From Caenorhabditis elegans (taxonomy: Eukaryota; Nematoda; Chromadorea; Rhabditida; Rhabditidae): a DNA stretch of 64,000 nucleotides. Positions 1 through 11,437 of the stretch are shown one piece after another. The stretch lies in assembly GCF_000002985.6 (NCBI RefSeq), contig NC_003283.11, positions 8,122,001 through 8,186,000 on the forward strand, in the 5' to 3' direction. Each line of letters starts with the position of its first letter. Position 1 is the first letter of the stretch. The notes under the pieces are model-generated. The model saw only the letters and a program-made list of their open reading frames with translations, was not told the origin of the DNA and ran no database searches. Both the position numbers and the translations under genes were made by a program.

Positions 1-1350
1 GATCCATTTAAAACATCTGTCTTCCCTGAATCTACAGTATTTTGTGCTCGTCGGCCTGGTGCAAAGTATATTTCCATTTCAAAAACAACTGAAGAACAAG
101 CAGAATTACCTATTCCGATTGTCCCAAGAATAGAAAGTGAGAAATGGCTGTGTTAGGGTTTAGTGATTAATGTGAACTTTGTACAGACCCTCCTCACTAT
201 TTCACAGTTTGTATGGCGACACTTTATGGAGATGAACCAAAGTTTCTGCAAATTGTAGATTTCATAGAATATTATAAACTACAAGGAGCTACATTTTTCC
301 ATATTTATTTGAGAAATGTTAGCAACTATGATAGAGTATTGTTGGATGATTATGTAAGAACTGGAGATATTGAAATAATAAAAATGCACGATCACTTTTG
401 GAGAGATGATTTTATGTGGCACAATGCACAGATCAATGTGAGAATGAAAATGGCAGCCTTGATTTAAAATGAATAATTTTAGGATTGCCATCATCGTAGC
501 AAATTTTTCTCAAAGTGGACAGCAGTTATTGACATCGATGAGAGAATTGAAATGAGATCAGAATCATTTAAAACTATCATCAGCCTCTTAGAGTATGTGA
601 TTATAACTTTCAAACGGAATTTTGATACTTTCAGTTCAATTCGTGATCCGAACATTGTAAATCTTCATTTTAAAGTTCAATGGGTGATAAAGGGCTCGGA
701 CACTCCTGCTGAATATGTAAACGAAAAAGAGGTAGGTCAAAACCTGAGTTTTCAAATTGTTTCCTAATAATTTACAATATTCCAGCTGATCGATGAAATT
801 ATATTCCATAAATACCAAAATACTTCACAAATTGGAGGTTTTTGGAATCAACCTAAATGTATCATTCGACCGGAGAAAATCGGAATGATGACAATCCATG
901 CACCAATGACGACCTACTCTGGGTTACGAAGATCTCTTGTCAACGAAACTATTGGGGTTGTAAGGTATATTTTCAACTTTGGAAATATATTTCTTTTTAA
1001 ATACGAATTGGTTCCAGGCACTATCGAAATGTAGAACAGCGAGTATTTGCCGGGGCACTTGAAAGAATGATGGTGCATGCTCCATTTAATATATATCCAA
1101 TACCAAAATGGATTGATGAATTACTGACTGACGCGGTATGGTTTCATTCAAATATAATGATAATTTCTATCGAGTAAACATTTTTTTGAGTAGTTTTGAT
1201 TATTGATAATTACGGAATTGGACTATATTAAAATTTTCACTACATTTTCTGTCTCACAACATAGCTCAAAAAAATGTTCTAAACTTTCAGATTTTGAATC
1301 GTGTGAAATGGGTTTACAACGTCGTCGATGTATCTTGCGATAAAAAATAG
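1..1350 (+). CDS. Glycosyltransferase family 92 (DUF23) protein, 5' end outside window
   Basis: The 3' part of a GT92 gene; the N-terminal exons lie before base 1. Exons: 1-136, 187-437, 483-592, 635-731, 786-964, 1018-1135 and 1291-1350, all with gt...ag introns and consistent phases; stop TAG at 1348. The order of blocks matches the next gene: a PESTVFCARRPGAKY block, then FIEYYKLQGATFF, then a DCHHRSKFFSKW block, which is the family's usual arrangement. Just after that block comes an acidic DIDE motif (about 536-547), in the position where GT92 enzymes carry their presumed metal/sugar-nucleotide DxD-type motif, so this copy looks catalytically intact. Known GT92 members are Golgi type II membrane glycosyltransferases (GALT-1 adds galactose to N-glycan core fucose); the acceptor for this one cannot be read from sequence. 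It is a tandem paralogue of the gene at 1697-4622. Confidence 0.88.
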
Positions 1351-1696
1351 GCAATCTATCAAATTCATGGTGGAATCAATGCTCCGTGTTGGATAAAAAG
1401 AAAAGAAGATGGAACTAATTTAAGTGATGATGTTTGACATAATTTGGTAATATAATAAAATGAGTTTAACAATTATTTTTTTTTATTTAATTTGGACTAA
1501 TAATGTTATGCATTTTATTTTCTCCAATCCCTAAAGCAAGTATAGTCTTAAGACCCTTTCTCACAAATCCCGGAACCGACGTCTGTATTCAATGTGGCGT
1601 TCATGTGCGCCATCTAGATTTTGCCTCGCTATCTACCTGAAATCTCCATTGCTGCTGCTTTGAATTCATACCACACTCATTTCGCTTCCCGGAAAA

Positions 1697-4622
1697 ATGG
1701 GTCGAGATATCTCCAATACTCCGTTTGCGTGGCAGTCAAAAACGAACACACAAAACCGGTTTTTAAAATTTTTACTTCTTGTCATTATATTATCAGCTCT
1801 ATCATTTTATATTGGGTTCCCAGATTCTAAAAGTGCATCTCCTGTATCAGGTAATTATTCGTTTATTTATAACGTTTTCCCTTTATTTTTGATAGAAAAC
1901 AATATTGAAAAACTCATGTGTGAATATTCAATTTAGAGTTTTAGATAGTGATTTTTACAGATAAGCAACAATATTCTGATCAGCAAAAAGAAGTCGTCAA
2001 TTCCAATTCTTCCAACACTGAATCTAAAAATGCTGGTTCTGAAAATCCGGGATCTTCTGAAACTTCAGCTGATCAAACGGCAAATGAACCGAAACCTGAT
2101 AAAGTTTCTGACGATAATGCAGGATCAGCAGAAACTATAGAATCCAACGGTATCGAAAAAATCCCAAGTAACGATACCAGCTCTCCAATTTTTGATAGTG
2201 CAGTAGTACCATCTGGTCCAGCTCAAGAAGAGGACGAAGCTGTGGAAGAAGAGAAAAAAGTTGAGGAAGAGCATGAGAATCACGGAAACTCAGAGGATGC
2301 AGAAGAAAATAAATCAGGCGATGCTGTCACTACGACAACTGAACTTTCGATGGAAGATCGGGAAGGAAATGATGATCCAAAAGATGAATCAGAATCAGGT
2401 ACCACTGTATCAAATAATGAAGAAACAACTACGACTGAAAATAAAGTTGCTGATGAAGCTCCAAGCAAGGAAGCGGAAAGCATCCAAGCTTCTCAAGACA
2501 GCGATCACGTTGAGAAAGAAGGTGAATCAGAAACAACGACTACGTCTGACGAATCTGCAACTACCACAGAGAAAAAAACAAACGGAGCAGAACTTGTAGA
2601 AAAATCCGAAACTGAAGAAAAGAATGGTGACAGTTCAACTAAGAGTCCTGAAGTAACTTCTGAAAGTTCTGTAGATACAACAACTATTGAAGAACAACTG
2701 AAAAGCAATAATGATGAAGAGAAGCAGGTAGATGGAAATGAGAAAGAATCAACATTCCGAGTACTCAACGAAGATCACAATGAAAATGAAGAAATTGGAG
2801 AAGGAACGAAAAAGGTGACAGAAGAGACTACTACTGTGGAGACAACTGAGAGGCAAAATGTTGATGATACCACGGAAAACCAAACTACCCAAACGACTAG
2901 CTCATCGTATAATGCGAAGGAAGAAAAGAAAAGCTACAGAAAGTGAGTAAGAGAGACACAATTAATTGGTAGTTTTTATTATTTCAGGTGTAAAGTTGAA
3001 GAGTGGAACGACGTAACTACAGTTGAAGTTCCAAATCAATCAGTTCACAAAAAATTACTTTTAGATATGGATTCTGAGGATGAAACTGAAAATATTCAGC
3101 ATAAACCCAGAATAATTTCAGCGTTTGCTTACAAGGACTCAATTGCTGTAACACTTTCGGCTAAAAACTTTTCCAGGTACTGACTGTATCATAAAGTTTT
3201 TGGAATTTCAAAAAAATAAATTTCAGTGAAACTGTGTACTGTCGTTATCACGATTGCTATAAGAAAGGAATGGGTGACCCAAAGCCTTCATTTGTGTATC
3301 CTGAATCTACAGTGTACTGTCCTAGAAGAGCCGGAGCAAAATATATTTCAATAAGTGAAACACTTGACACCATAGGTCAATATCCTGTTCAAATCGTTAA
3401 ACGACAGCGACCAGAGCACTTTTTGACAGTTTGCGTTCCTCTGAATGATGAAAATGTGAACATTCTTGAAGTGGCAAGATTCATTGAATACTACAAACTA
3501 CAAGGAGCCACTTTCTTTAATGTGTATTATAAAAATATGAGTAAATATCAGACTATGTTACTGGAGGATTATACAAAAACTGGAGATGTTAAACTTGTGA
3601 AAGTTGGAAGTGAATCGACAGAACAAATTGAAGCAAATGTAAGTCTAGTAGTCTTTGAATTGTTTGACAAGCTAAACAGGATTTTTAGACTTTCGTGTTA
3701 AGCTTTAGTGCATGCAGTCCCAAGAATGCCTGCCTAAAAGCGTACCTCGTGCCTACTGGCAAACTACATATGAATCGGGTCATTTCCTAACTGAAATATC
3801 AATAATTCAATTTGAATGAGAAAATATCAAATCTACAATTAGTAAACCTTAAAAAACCAGACTACAAAAAAAGAGAAATTAGGCAGTAGGTAGGCATAAG
3901 ATACCTAGGTACGTAGGTATACGTAGGCATCCAATTCAGCTGGCAATGTAATGGGAAAACTGTAAATTAAAATATTTATTATCAGGATTGCCAACACCGA
4001 AGCAAATATTTCTCAAAATGGACTGCATTTTTGGCGCTCAATGATCGCCTGGAAGTTGGAGATGGTGCAAAGGAAGGTACTACAATTGCTTCTAAGATAG
4101 AGTGAGCTCTCTTTTTAGGAATTTTAACAAAAATATAATTTCAGTTCTGTTGTGGATTTCAAGTTGAATGTTTTAAAGTACACATCTCCGGAGACTGATG
4201 AGAAAATTAGAATTGTTGTTCGTCCAGATAAAGTAAGTTTCTTTTTTATTTGAAATATTTTATTACACAATACAACTATTACGTGTTCTAGATTGTATCC
4301 ATAAACCAACATCCAATTTTGGTGTATTCTGATGATCAACCCCAGGAGGCAATTGCAGAATCTTCTGGACTTTTGAAGTAAGCATCGACTTTTGTAATTC
4401 GGAAAAACAGATCGAATTTCAGAGAATTTATAAACTCCGACGACAAATGGACACCAGAAAACCTATCCGAGAATATCGAAGATAATGTTCCGCTCCGAGG
4501 TGAACTTCTGGAAAATGTGAGTTCTATTAAATGATAACATGTAGAAAATTCAATTTCAGATATTGTCACGTACGAAGTTGGTGTACAGGACAATGGAAGA
4601 GGATTCTAAGATGGATGAATAA
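1697..4622 (+). CDS. Glycosyltransferase family 92 (DUF23) protein with long acidic Thr/Glu-rich stem
   Basis: Nine exons: 1697-1850, 1961-2942, 2988-3176, 3227-3638, 3986-4101, 4145-4232, 4292-4377, 4423-4516 and 4560-4622, totalling 727 codons plus stop. The N-terminus has a short cytosolic tail and one hydrophobic segment (about residues 23-42), a type II signal anchor. Exon 2 encodes about 330 residues of low complexity rich in E, T, S, N and D with repeated TTTTE-like runs, which would form an extended, possibly O-glycosylated stem. The GT92 domain follows, with SETVYCRYHDCY, PESTVYCPRRAGAKY, FIEYYKLQGATFF and DCQHRSKYFSKW. The acidic DIDE motif of the upstream paralogue is replaced by ALND here (see findings), so activity is doubtful. 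It converges on spr-1 with 268 bp between stop codons. Alternative start codons within exon 1 cannot be excluded. Confidence 0.88.
3725..3932. repeat. Inverted GCCTACC/GTAGGC-rich repeat inside an intron
   Basis: Lies in the 347-bp intron 4 of the second GT92 gene. The left part contains gcctgcctaaaag and gtgcctactgg; the right part contains ggcagtaggtaggcat and several gtaggta/gtaggca steps, the approximate reverse complement. Similar GCCTACC-rich stretches occur at 14192-14276 and 53881-54085, so this is a dispersed family. No coding content. Confidence 0.6.
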
Positions 4623-4890
4623 AAGATGTATTTATATTATTTGTTAATTAAAAAATCGGACTGAAATTGTAATTTATTTTATTTTAAGAATTAAAGGTTG
4701 TTTTTAATTTTCAGATGACCAGAAAGTGGTCAATTAAGTTAATTGTTAAATTATTTATGACACATGATACTACTTAAGTGAATAACATATTGAATAAGAA
4801 AGACAATTCAGAAACCAGGAACTGGGAAAAATGATATATTGACAATGCGAAACACAGTTTTGATAAGTTGACTGTATATTCAACAAAAAC

Positions 4891-7349
4891 CTAAATTGAA
4901 TCTTCTTCTTCTTCCATATCAGCCAGCCTTTCTGGATTTTTCATGTCTGCTAGGAACTCTTCATCGGCCTAAAATGTAATGAATATGGTAATATGTTACT
5001 TATCAGTCAATTAAAAACTTACAGCGTCAATCGCTTTTTGATTTTCCAAGTAAAATTGGTAGACTTGGTCAGGAGTTTTTGTTCCGATAACATCAGCGAT
5101 GTGTTCGAAATGAGCTCCATACATGTTGAAACCTATAAGTATGCAATTGAATTATAGGACGCATGAGGGGCAGCTTACATCTGATAACTTGTGATCTTTC
5201 CAGCTGTGTCCAATCTTGAGAGTAATGCACTCGATCATGAGAGAAAAGGTATGTGGGATTGAGATCAGGATCGTAGTAGGTTTGCTCAACTCGCTTTCTC
5301 AGATTTGTCATATCATTTTTCCACGATGCAACTAATTTAATGTCCACTTTACTCCCATGCTGACAAGCTTCAAACATTTTACGACGAGAATCATCAGCCA
5401 GAACTCTGAAAAGTAGACTGGTTAATAAGAATAATACAATTATCATAAACAAACTTACTCAATCTCTTCCATACAAACTGTCTTTTTATGCCTCCAGATG
5501 AGAGGCCCAGAACCATCAGACTCGCTTTGTATCTCAGTTTTCTGTGCAGATGGGCTCGATGTCTCTCCTACATTGCCATTTTCTGTACATGATGAAGATG
5601 GAATTTTGTCAACTGTAAATATCTAAATGAGAAAATTGAGAGAAGTCTATAAAAAACCATCAATTATATATTCCACACACTGATCTTTTACGATTATTCT
5701 TTTCTGGAAAGTGCTTCCGGTCGCCTGTGCGGATAGCTTGTCAAAATCCTTCATGTATTCCTTCATATCTGAAATTTGGTGCGTTTTAATAGAAGTCACA
5801 AGAATTTGATCACTAACTATCAGGACATGAAACTTGATTTCGGATACGTTCAGCTAATACCAGACGAAGACTTGTTGGACGAGGTACTCCCGTTTGGTTG
5901 AAATAAATTAAACAAGCACGGCATTCTGGACGATTCATCGCGTTATTGATCTGTAAAATATTTATTTAGATTGTTAGAAACGTAAATAAAATATTCCCAT
6001 TCAAACCGATTTTATAAATTATTTTTTATTTCCAGTTGCATTGGAATTTTGTATTTGTGCAGAATGAATAAGTATCGCCAAAAAAAGCTGAAAAAAAACT
6101 GGTATTTTCAGATAAATCTTGTGAATTTTTAAATTTTAGCTCAAATTTTTAATTTAAAAAATGTGGGAAAACCCCGGTGCAATAGACAAATTCATGAAAT
6201 TGCCTCTACTGCTTTGGAATAGTTTTGAACAGAAAACTGAAGATTATTCGATACTAAAAACATAAATTTGATTATTAAAACACAAACCTGCATATTTTCA
6301 GCTTTTTCTCCACAGTTGTCACACATTGACTCGAAAATAGCTTCAGGATATGGAGATGGAGTTTCAGTTTCTTCCGAACTACTACTATCATCACATTTCG
6401 AATTGACAAAGTTTAGATATTTTACACGTTTTTTTGATTCGTAATAAAACTGAACAATTGACTGAAGAGATCGATGACAGAGCTGAAAATAAAAAAAAAT
6501 TGAGGTTGCAGGCTTAACAACAAAAAAAATAACTAACCGCTGATCTAATTTGTGAAAAATTTTTGCCGAAAATCTGGTAACAATTCTCAAAAAGAGTAAT
6601 TTCCTGATCTGTCCACACATCTTTCAGTTCATTACGTCGTGCAACTTCTGCTATGGCCGAGTCAAAATTGAAGTTATTTATTGTTAGGATATACAGAGCC
6701 TGAAAAAACATCAAATGAGATTCCCATATAACTTTTTTTAAAAACTAACTCTATCAATAGGAATAAGATATCGATCAGATGATTCTCTGATGAAAGCTTC
6801 TAACTTTTCATCATCAATAGTTTCCGGAGTATTCCATATTAGTTCATCTTGATCATCTCTATCCTCATTACATGCTTTATCATTTAAATTAAGATCCGCG
6901 ATTTTCGCTTGAAACTCTGTTCCTACGTTGATTTCCTTATTCGTGTTTGATAGTGGGCCTTTCACTGAATTTCGCTGAATATATAAGTCAAAATGTACGT
7001 TCAAACCTTTTGCGCCAGCATCAATTTCAGGTTCTGCGGCTGAGCTTTCTCCCGAAGAACTTCTTTTTCGTTTTCTTTTGGATTTGCTTGGTTTTGACTA
7101 GAAAAAAAAACATTATTTAAAAATTAATTTTTTATAAATGACACCAACCCGTTGTTGAGATGGGCGTGGAGAATCCACATCTACAAGTGAATCTTCTTCT
7201 AATAATGTATTTTCTTCGACTTCTGGCACATTTTCTTCTATGGTTTCCGCTGGAATATCAGTTTCGGGACCTGCTATTGTTGATTCTTCAGATGGAACAT
7301 CTACTTTTTCGGATTGAGCAGATTCTCCATCATCGTCATACAAATCCAT
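4891..7349 (-). CDS. spr-1: CoREST-family corepressor SPR-1 (ELM2 plus two SANT domains)
   Basis: Eleven exons from the ATG at 7349: 7149-7349, 7007-7097, 6750-6964, 6538-6699, 6288-6482, 5818-5950, 5658-5768, 5459-5612, 5179-5405, 5023-5132 and 4891-4968, giving exactly 558 codons plus TAG. Domains in order: an acidic N-terminus; a basic stretch SKSKRKRKR like a nuclear localisation signal; an ELM2 domain (INVGTEFQAKI); SANT1 (WTDQEITLFENCYQIFGKNF); a central linker with CDNCGEKAENMQ and RPECRACLIYF; and SANT2 (CFNMYGAHFEHIADVIGTKT). ELM2-SANT-SANT is the CoREST (RCOR) signature; such proteins bridge LSD1-type demethylases and class I HDACs in the nucleus. SPR-1 is known genetically as a suppressor of presenilin (sel-12) and works with the LSD1-like SPR-5. 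The 6750-6964 acceptor (aaattcag) was chosen over a stronger nearby site because only it keeps frame. The first exon start lies 63 bp from a divergent ORF. Confidence 0.93.
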
Positions 7350-7412
7350 TTTCTACAAATTATCGATCGTTAATATGATATTAGGCGTTTGGATACTGAA
7401 CGAGTATTACAA
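7350..7412. promoter_or_regulatory. Candidate bidirectional promoter between spr-1 and a small ORF
   Basis: Only 63 bp separate the spr-1 start codon (7347-7349, minus strand) from the ATG at 7413 of a 53-codon plus-strand ORF. The interval contains ATCGAT and AT-rich sequence and no strong TTTCAG trans-splice acceptor on either strand. If both genes are expressed, they must share this region or have overlapping 5' ends. This is inferred from spacing alone. Confidence 0.35.
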
Positions 7413-7574
7413 ATGAAGGTCAGAAATGTGTCATTATATGCGGAAGATTCGGAGGAGGGTTCTATTGTTATTGACCGAAAATCGGGTAAATGCGCCCCAA
7501 TGTACTACTGCGATATTTCAAACACCAAACGATGGGAGGAATTCTTCTTAATAAATCGAAGAAGAGAGCGATAA
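7413..7574 (+). CDS. Small hypothetical protein (53 codons), divergent from spr-1
   Basis: ATG at 7413 in the context tacaaATG, stop TAA at 7572-7574, uninterrupted. The product begins MKVRNVSLYAEDSEEG and ends with a basic RRRER tail; it has three cysteines or cysteine-adjacent aromatics (KCAPMYYCD) and an acidic N-terminal half. Codon use looks coding (GAA/GAT/AAA-rich with balanced third positions) and not like the surrounding AT-rich DNA, and an AAAATAAAATA stretch near 7660 could serve for polyadenylation. I do not recognise the family. It could be a 5' exon of an unannotated longer transcript, but no convincing downstream exon follows before snap-1. Confidence 0.45.
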   Translation: MKVRNVSLYAEDSEEGSIVIDRKSGKCAPMYYCDISNTKRWEEFFLINRRRER

Positions 7575-8619
7575 ACAACTTTCTTCATTTTAAATTAAGG
7601 AAACATGTTTTTATTTTATTTTTAGAATTAATCTTAAATATATGCGCTTTTTAGGTTAAAAACAAAATAAAATATTATGAGCGTGTGGTTGATAAACAAA
7701 CAATTTTGAACTTAAAACCGCATATTATTCTTTTCAAACAAAATTTACAGATGGAAATCAATACCGGAAATGCTGTTCTGAAAAAAAGTTACTCTCAAAA
7801 CCAAAACAAGCTGCATGAAGCCTAAAAAAGTGATCATTTAAATAATTATTAAAATTTCTAGTTTAAAAATTTTTTATGAAGAGGGCGGGGCCTCGTAATT
7901 CCACACGCAACTCTGGCACGCGATTTTCGCAAGGTGCGCGCGCTTTTTTGGTTTTTCAATAATTATTTTATTTCCGTCAACACATTAGAAAAGTATTTTA
8001 AACTCTCATTAAATGCTAATCTACTAGTTTTAATTAAATTTTTCCATTTATTCCTATTTGAAACTCATCTTATCACCAAATCATGTACACATGAGCCATT
8101 CTATTTTCATTATTTTGAATTTTCCGTGCTGGACTATTCGTTCTGCTATAAATTTAATTGTTGCGACAACATTTTGAGTTTTTTACATTTAGAAACAACG
8201 TATAACATGTTTCTCCGCGTATTAATTTAATCCATCAATGCCCCGAAACTCCTGAATTACGAAATACATTTATTCATGACGTCTCGTAATAAATATTTGT
8301 CCGTTGTTCTTTTTCTCTAATTCTCATGCTCATATGACATCTCTCCTCCTCTCTGCTTTTAAAAATGGCCGTGGCCGTGTCTTTTCTCTCTCCCTCTTCA
8401 GTTACAACGAAACGTGATCGTGCGATAACAAGAAAACGAGGCGACGGCGTCTGGGACCACTGGTCCACATCGATTCTTCGTTTTTTCTTGCTCACTGCGC
8501 ACTCAATAAGTTCTCTGCTTTTCCTCACTTTTTGGAATTTTCGTTTCTTCTTCGACTTTTCTTCGTTTCCGCGTATTTTTAGTGCACTTTTGTGCGTAAA
8601 TCTCGAAAATTTTCAGAAA

Positions 8620-9599
8620 ATGTCCGACAATGAAGCAAAAGCACGCCAAAAAATGGCAGAAGGACGGAAAAAATTGTCGGTAAGAATTTATTTTTTTAAA
8701 TTTGCGATTATCGTACTTACTCTATTAGTATTGCACCTAATGGCTCCGCGTTGGATATATTGATTTTGAAGATATTCGTAAATCAATAACTACAAAAGAA
8801 AAAAATTATGTTAAATTTGAGCAATGGGATGCAAAGCTAATAGAGTAAAAACAATGTAATGGCAATGAATATAATATTATTTTTGCAGGGAGGCGGCGGT
8901 TTCTTAAACAGAATGTTTGGAGGTGGCGGTTCAAATGCCGAAGCTGCAGATCTCTTTATTCAGGTGAATACTTCTTCTGAAAATCAAGAAACTGTAACTG
9001 GGCAAAATGAGTTGCGAAATACTTTTGCCAACAATAGGCTCGACCAGGAAGATGACAACATGGATGAAGTGGATGATGAAGATTTTATTGATGAACATTC
9101 GTTTTGTGAAATAGAATGTAGTCATAATGGATGTGATTACATTGCTTCAAATCTTCTTGATTATGAGAATCACTATTCACAGCACTCGCTCCAATGTTTC
9201 GAATGTGGAATTGGTTTCGATACTGCTCATCGTTTGGAGGTTCATCATGACGAGCGACATAATCCATTTTTCGAAATTCAAGTTTCTCGTGAGCCTGGAA
9301 TTAATCATTTTCGTTGTCTTCATCCAACATGCGAAATTCGATTTTCTAATAACCGAACACGTGATGAGCATTCACGGATTATTCACTTCATCCATGGTGA
9401 ATCGTCTCGTCGGCGGAAGGCAGAAGACAATGGAGTCACATCAATCTTAAATGGTGCAATGAACAAAATGAGCTTGCTGGAAGGTGAAGATACCGGATGG
9501 TCTGGTGAAATGCAACATGGATTAGAAATGAAAACGAAACGAAGAGTAAAAAAAGCAGCTCGAAAAATGAATCTCGCCCCCGAAACGCACGGAATATGA
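8620..9599 (+). CDS. ZNF511-like C2H2 zinc-finger protein made by read-through of snap-1 exon 2
   Basis: Joining snap-1 exon 1 (8620-8679) to an extended exon 2 (8889-9599) gives 256 codons plus TGA. The first 45 residues are those of alpha-SNAP; past the unused donor at 8964 the frame stays open for 211 codons. This part has an acidic stretch (DEVDDEDFIDE) and three C2H2 fingers at about residues 97-186: C-x4-C-x12-H, C-x2-C-x12-H and C-x4-C-x12-H. Spacing and words such as YENHYSQH, RLEVHHDERHNPFFEI and HFRCLHPTCEIRF match vertebrate ZNF511, as does the total length and the basic C-terminus. An AATAAA overlaps the stop codon. Function is unknown beyond likely nucleic-acid binding. The ATG could instead lie in exon 2 (for example at about 8913), which would remove the shared N-terminus. 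Confidence 0.8.
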
Positions 9600-11056
9600 A
9601 TAAAATATTTTAAAGCCATTAAAATTAAACAGGTCGCAATAAAACTACTAAATATTTCAGTTTTTTTTTTAATATTTATGATGTTTTGTAATATTTTAGG
9701 GAGGAAATTTGTTCAAAATGGCAAAAAATTGGCAAGCCGCTGGTGACGCATTCCTGGAAGCCGCTGAATTCTACGCTAAAAATGGGGACTCCAAGCACGA
9801 CTGCGCCACTCAGTATGCTGAAGCTGCGAATTGTTTCCGCAAGATTCAACCAGAGGTTCGAGATTTCGAGACTTGTTCGTAATTTAAGAATCTTGATTTT
9901 TCAGCGTGCTGTTCAATGTCTTGAAAAAACTTCGGAAATCTACACTGACATGGGTCGCTTCACAATGGCCGCAAAAAATCATGTAAGCATTGCTGAACTC
10001 TACGAAACTGAGCTTCCGGACAAAGAGCAATGTGTGAAGCACTACCAACAAGCCGCCGACTATTATAAAGGAGAAGAACAGAAAAGTAGTGCCAGCAAGT
10101 GCCTTGTCAAAGTAGCCATGTATTCTGCCGAATTGGAAAAGTATTCTCAAGCTATTGCTGTATTCGAAGAGATTGCATTCTTCGAAGCCGATCATTCAAC
10201 CCTCAAGTATGCTGCTAAAGGACACTTCTTCCAAGCTCTTTTATGTCATTTGTGCATTGATCCAGTAAGCTCCCATCTGCATTAACACTGAAATCGTTTT
10301 ATTTTTAAGATCAACACACAACAAGCACTTCAAAAGTACGAAAACGCGTCTCCATCGTTCACAGATTCGAGGGAATGTAAATTTGTAAAGGAACTATTGG
10401 CAGCTATTGATGAAAAGAAAGAAGAAACTTTTACCGAATGTGTGGCAAACTTTGACAAGATTAGCAGGTATCGTGTTTTGTCGAATCACTTTTCAATATT
10501 TAAAAAATCATCCAAATTTGAAAAAAAAATTCGTTAGAAATGCCAAGTTTGAAATTAGTTTGTAACTGCATCATATGTCTCTGTATACTTTTATCACAAA
10601 ACTGAAACAAAAATTGATTGTTAAATTAGTGAGCTGGAAAAAGTCAAAAGTAGCTGATTTGAATTGTCGTGCAACTCGAGAATTCAAATTTAAGAGCTAG
10701 TATTTTTTAGCCAATTGAATTAATTACCAGTCTGATTTTTGTTCTGTAATATTAAAAAAAAAAACCTTCAAAATAAATATATACACCATTTTGCCAGTAA
10801 TTTTCCATTCATGATGTCTTTAGATTCGAATTCCAGGAATATGAAAAAAATCACTATTAGGATAATGCTAATTTTCTTTTCACTTTTTTTCAATAGTTTT
10901 CTCATTGTTGGTATCATGCCATAAACATGCTTTGAAAAGGTCATGTGACTACATTCTTATCAATATTTTTCTTTCAGACTCGATAACTGGTCGACTTCTC
11001 TGCTTCTCAAGGTAAAGCGTACCATTGAAGGTGAAGATGAGGACGATTTGCGATAA
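8620..11056 (+). CDS. snap-1: Alpha-SNAP (NSF attachment protein)
   Basis: Six exons: 8620-8679, 8889-8963, 9700-9855, 9905-10264, 10310-10467 and 10978-11056, giving 295 codons plus TAA, the same length as mammalian alpha-SNAP. A splice acceptor (ttttcag) ends at 8616, three bases before the ATG, fitting SL trans-splicing. Diagnostic blocks: FKMAKNWQAAGDAF, EIYTDMGRFTMAAKNH, HYQQAADYYKGE, and a C-terminus LLLKVKRTIEGDEDDLR-like ending in DDLR, the conserved leucine-containing tail that activates NSF. The fold is TPR-like helical repeats. The protein links NSF to SNARE complexes for disassembly after membrane fusion, in cytosol and on membranes. The second exon ends at a gtgaat donor that is optional: reading through it gives the zinc-finger isoform listed separately. 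The last intron is 510 bp. Confidence 0.95.
9599..9604 (+). terminator. Intronic poly(A) signal AATAAA for the zinc-finger isoform
   Basis: A perfect AATAAA begins on the last base of the TGA stop of the extended snap-1 exon 2. Use of this signal would end the transcript inside snap-1 intron 2 and so compete with splicing to exon 3 at 9700. Confidence 0.65.
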
Positions 11057-11437
11057 ATATCTTTTTTCCAATTTTTCCGATTCATGTACTTCCTAATCTT
11101 ATTTATTCTCATTTAAATATCTCTCTCATTTCCATCCCCCATTTCCATAATTGCGTTGTGTTGTAAAAAAAAGCAGATGTAGAATTCTATTTTGACCAAT
11201 ATTCTTTCGCACCACCCAGTTTTTCTAACTGCGTAACTGTATTTTCAAATTCCAGCAATATTTAAATATTTACTATTCAAATCGCTTTCTGAAATTTCAA
11301 TTCCTGTTTAAATGAAGTCTGAAAAATGTAAGTTCCTCAATTCTTTGATTTAAGGATGGCTTATTTGCTGCGACCGCATACTTCACTAGAAATTGAAGGT
11401 TTCGAGTTTAAAAAATGCCTTATTGTTTCAGTTTCCA

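Noticed and set aside
2261..2768. ORFs on both strands inside the GT92 stem exon
   Set aside because: Shadows of the repetitive Thr/Glu/Ser codons in the true frame.
11312..11327. Upstream ATG exon with a gtaagt donor before the coiled-coil gene
   Set aside because: Splicing to 11432 puts the next exon out of frame and hits a stop; the ATG at 11438 after the acceptor fits better.
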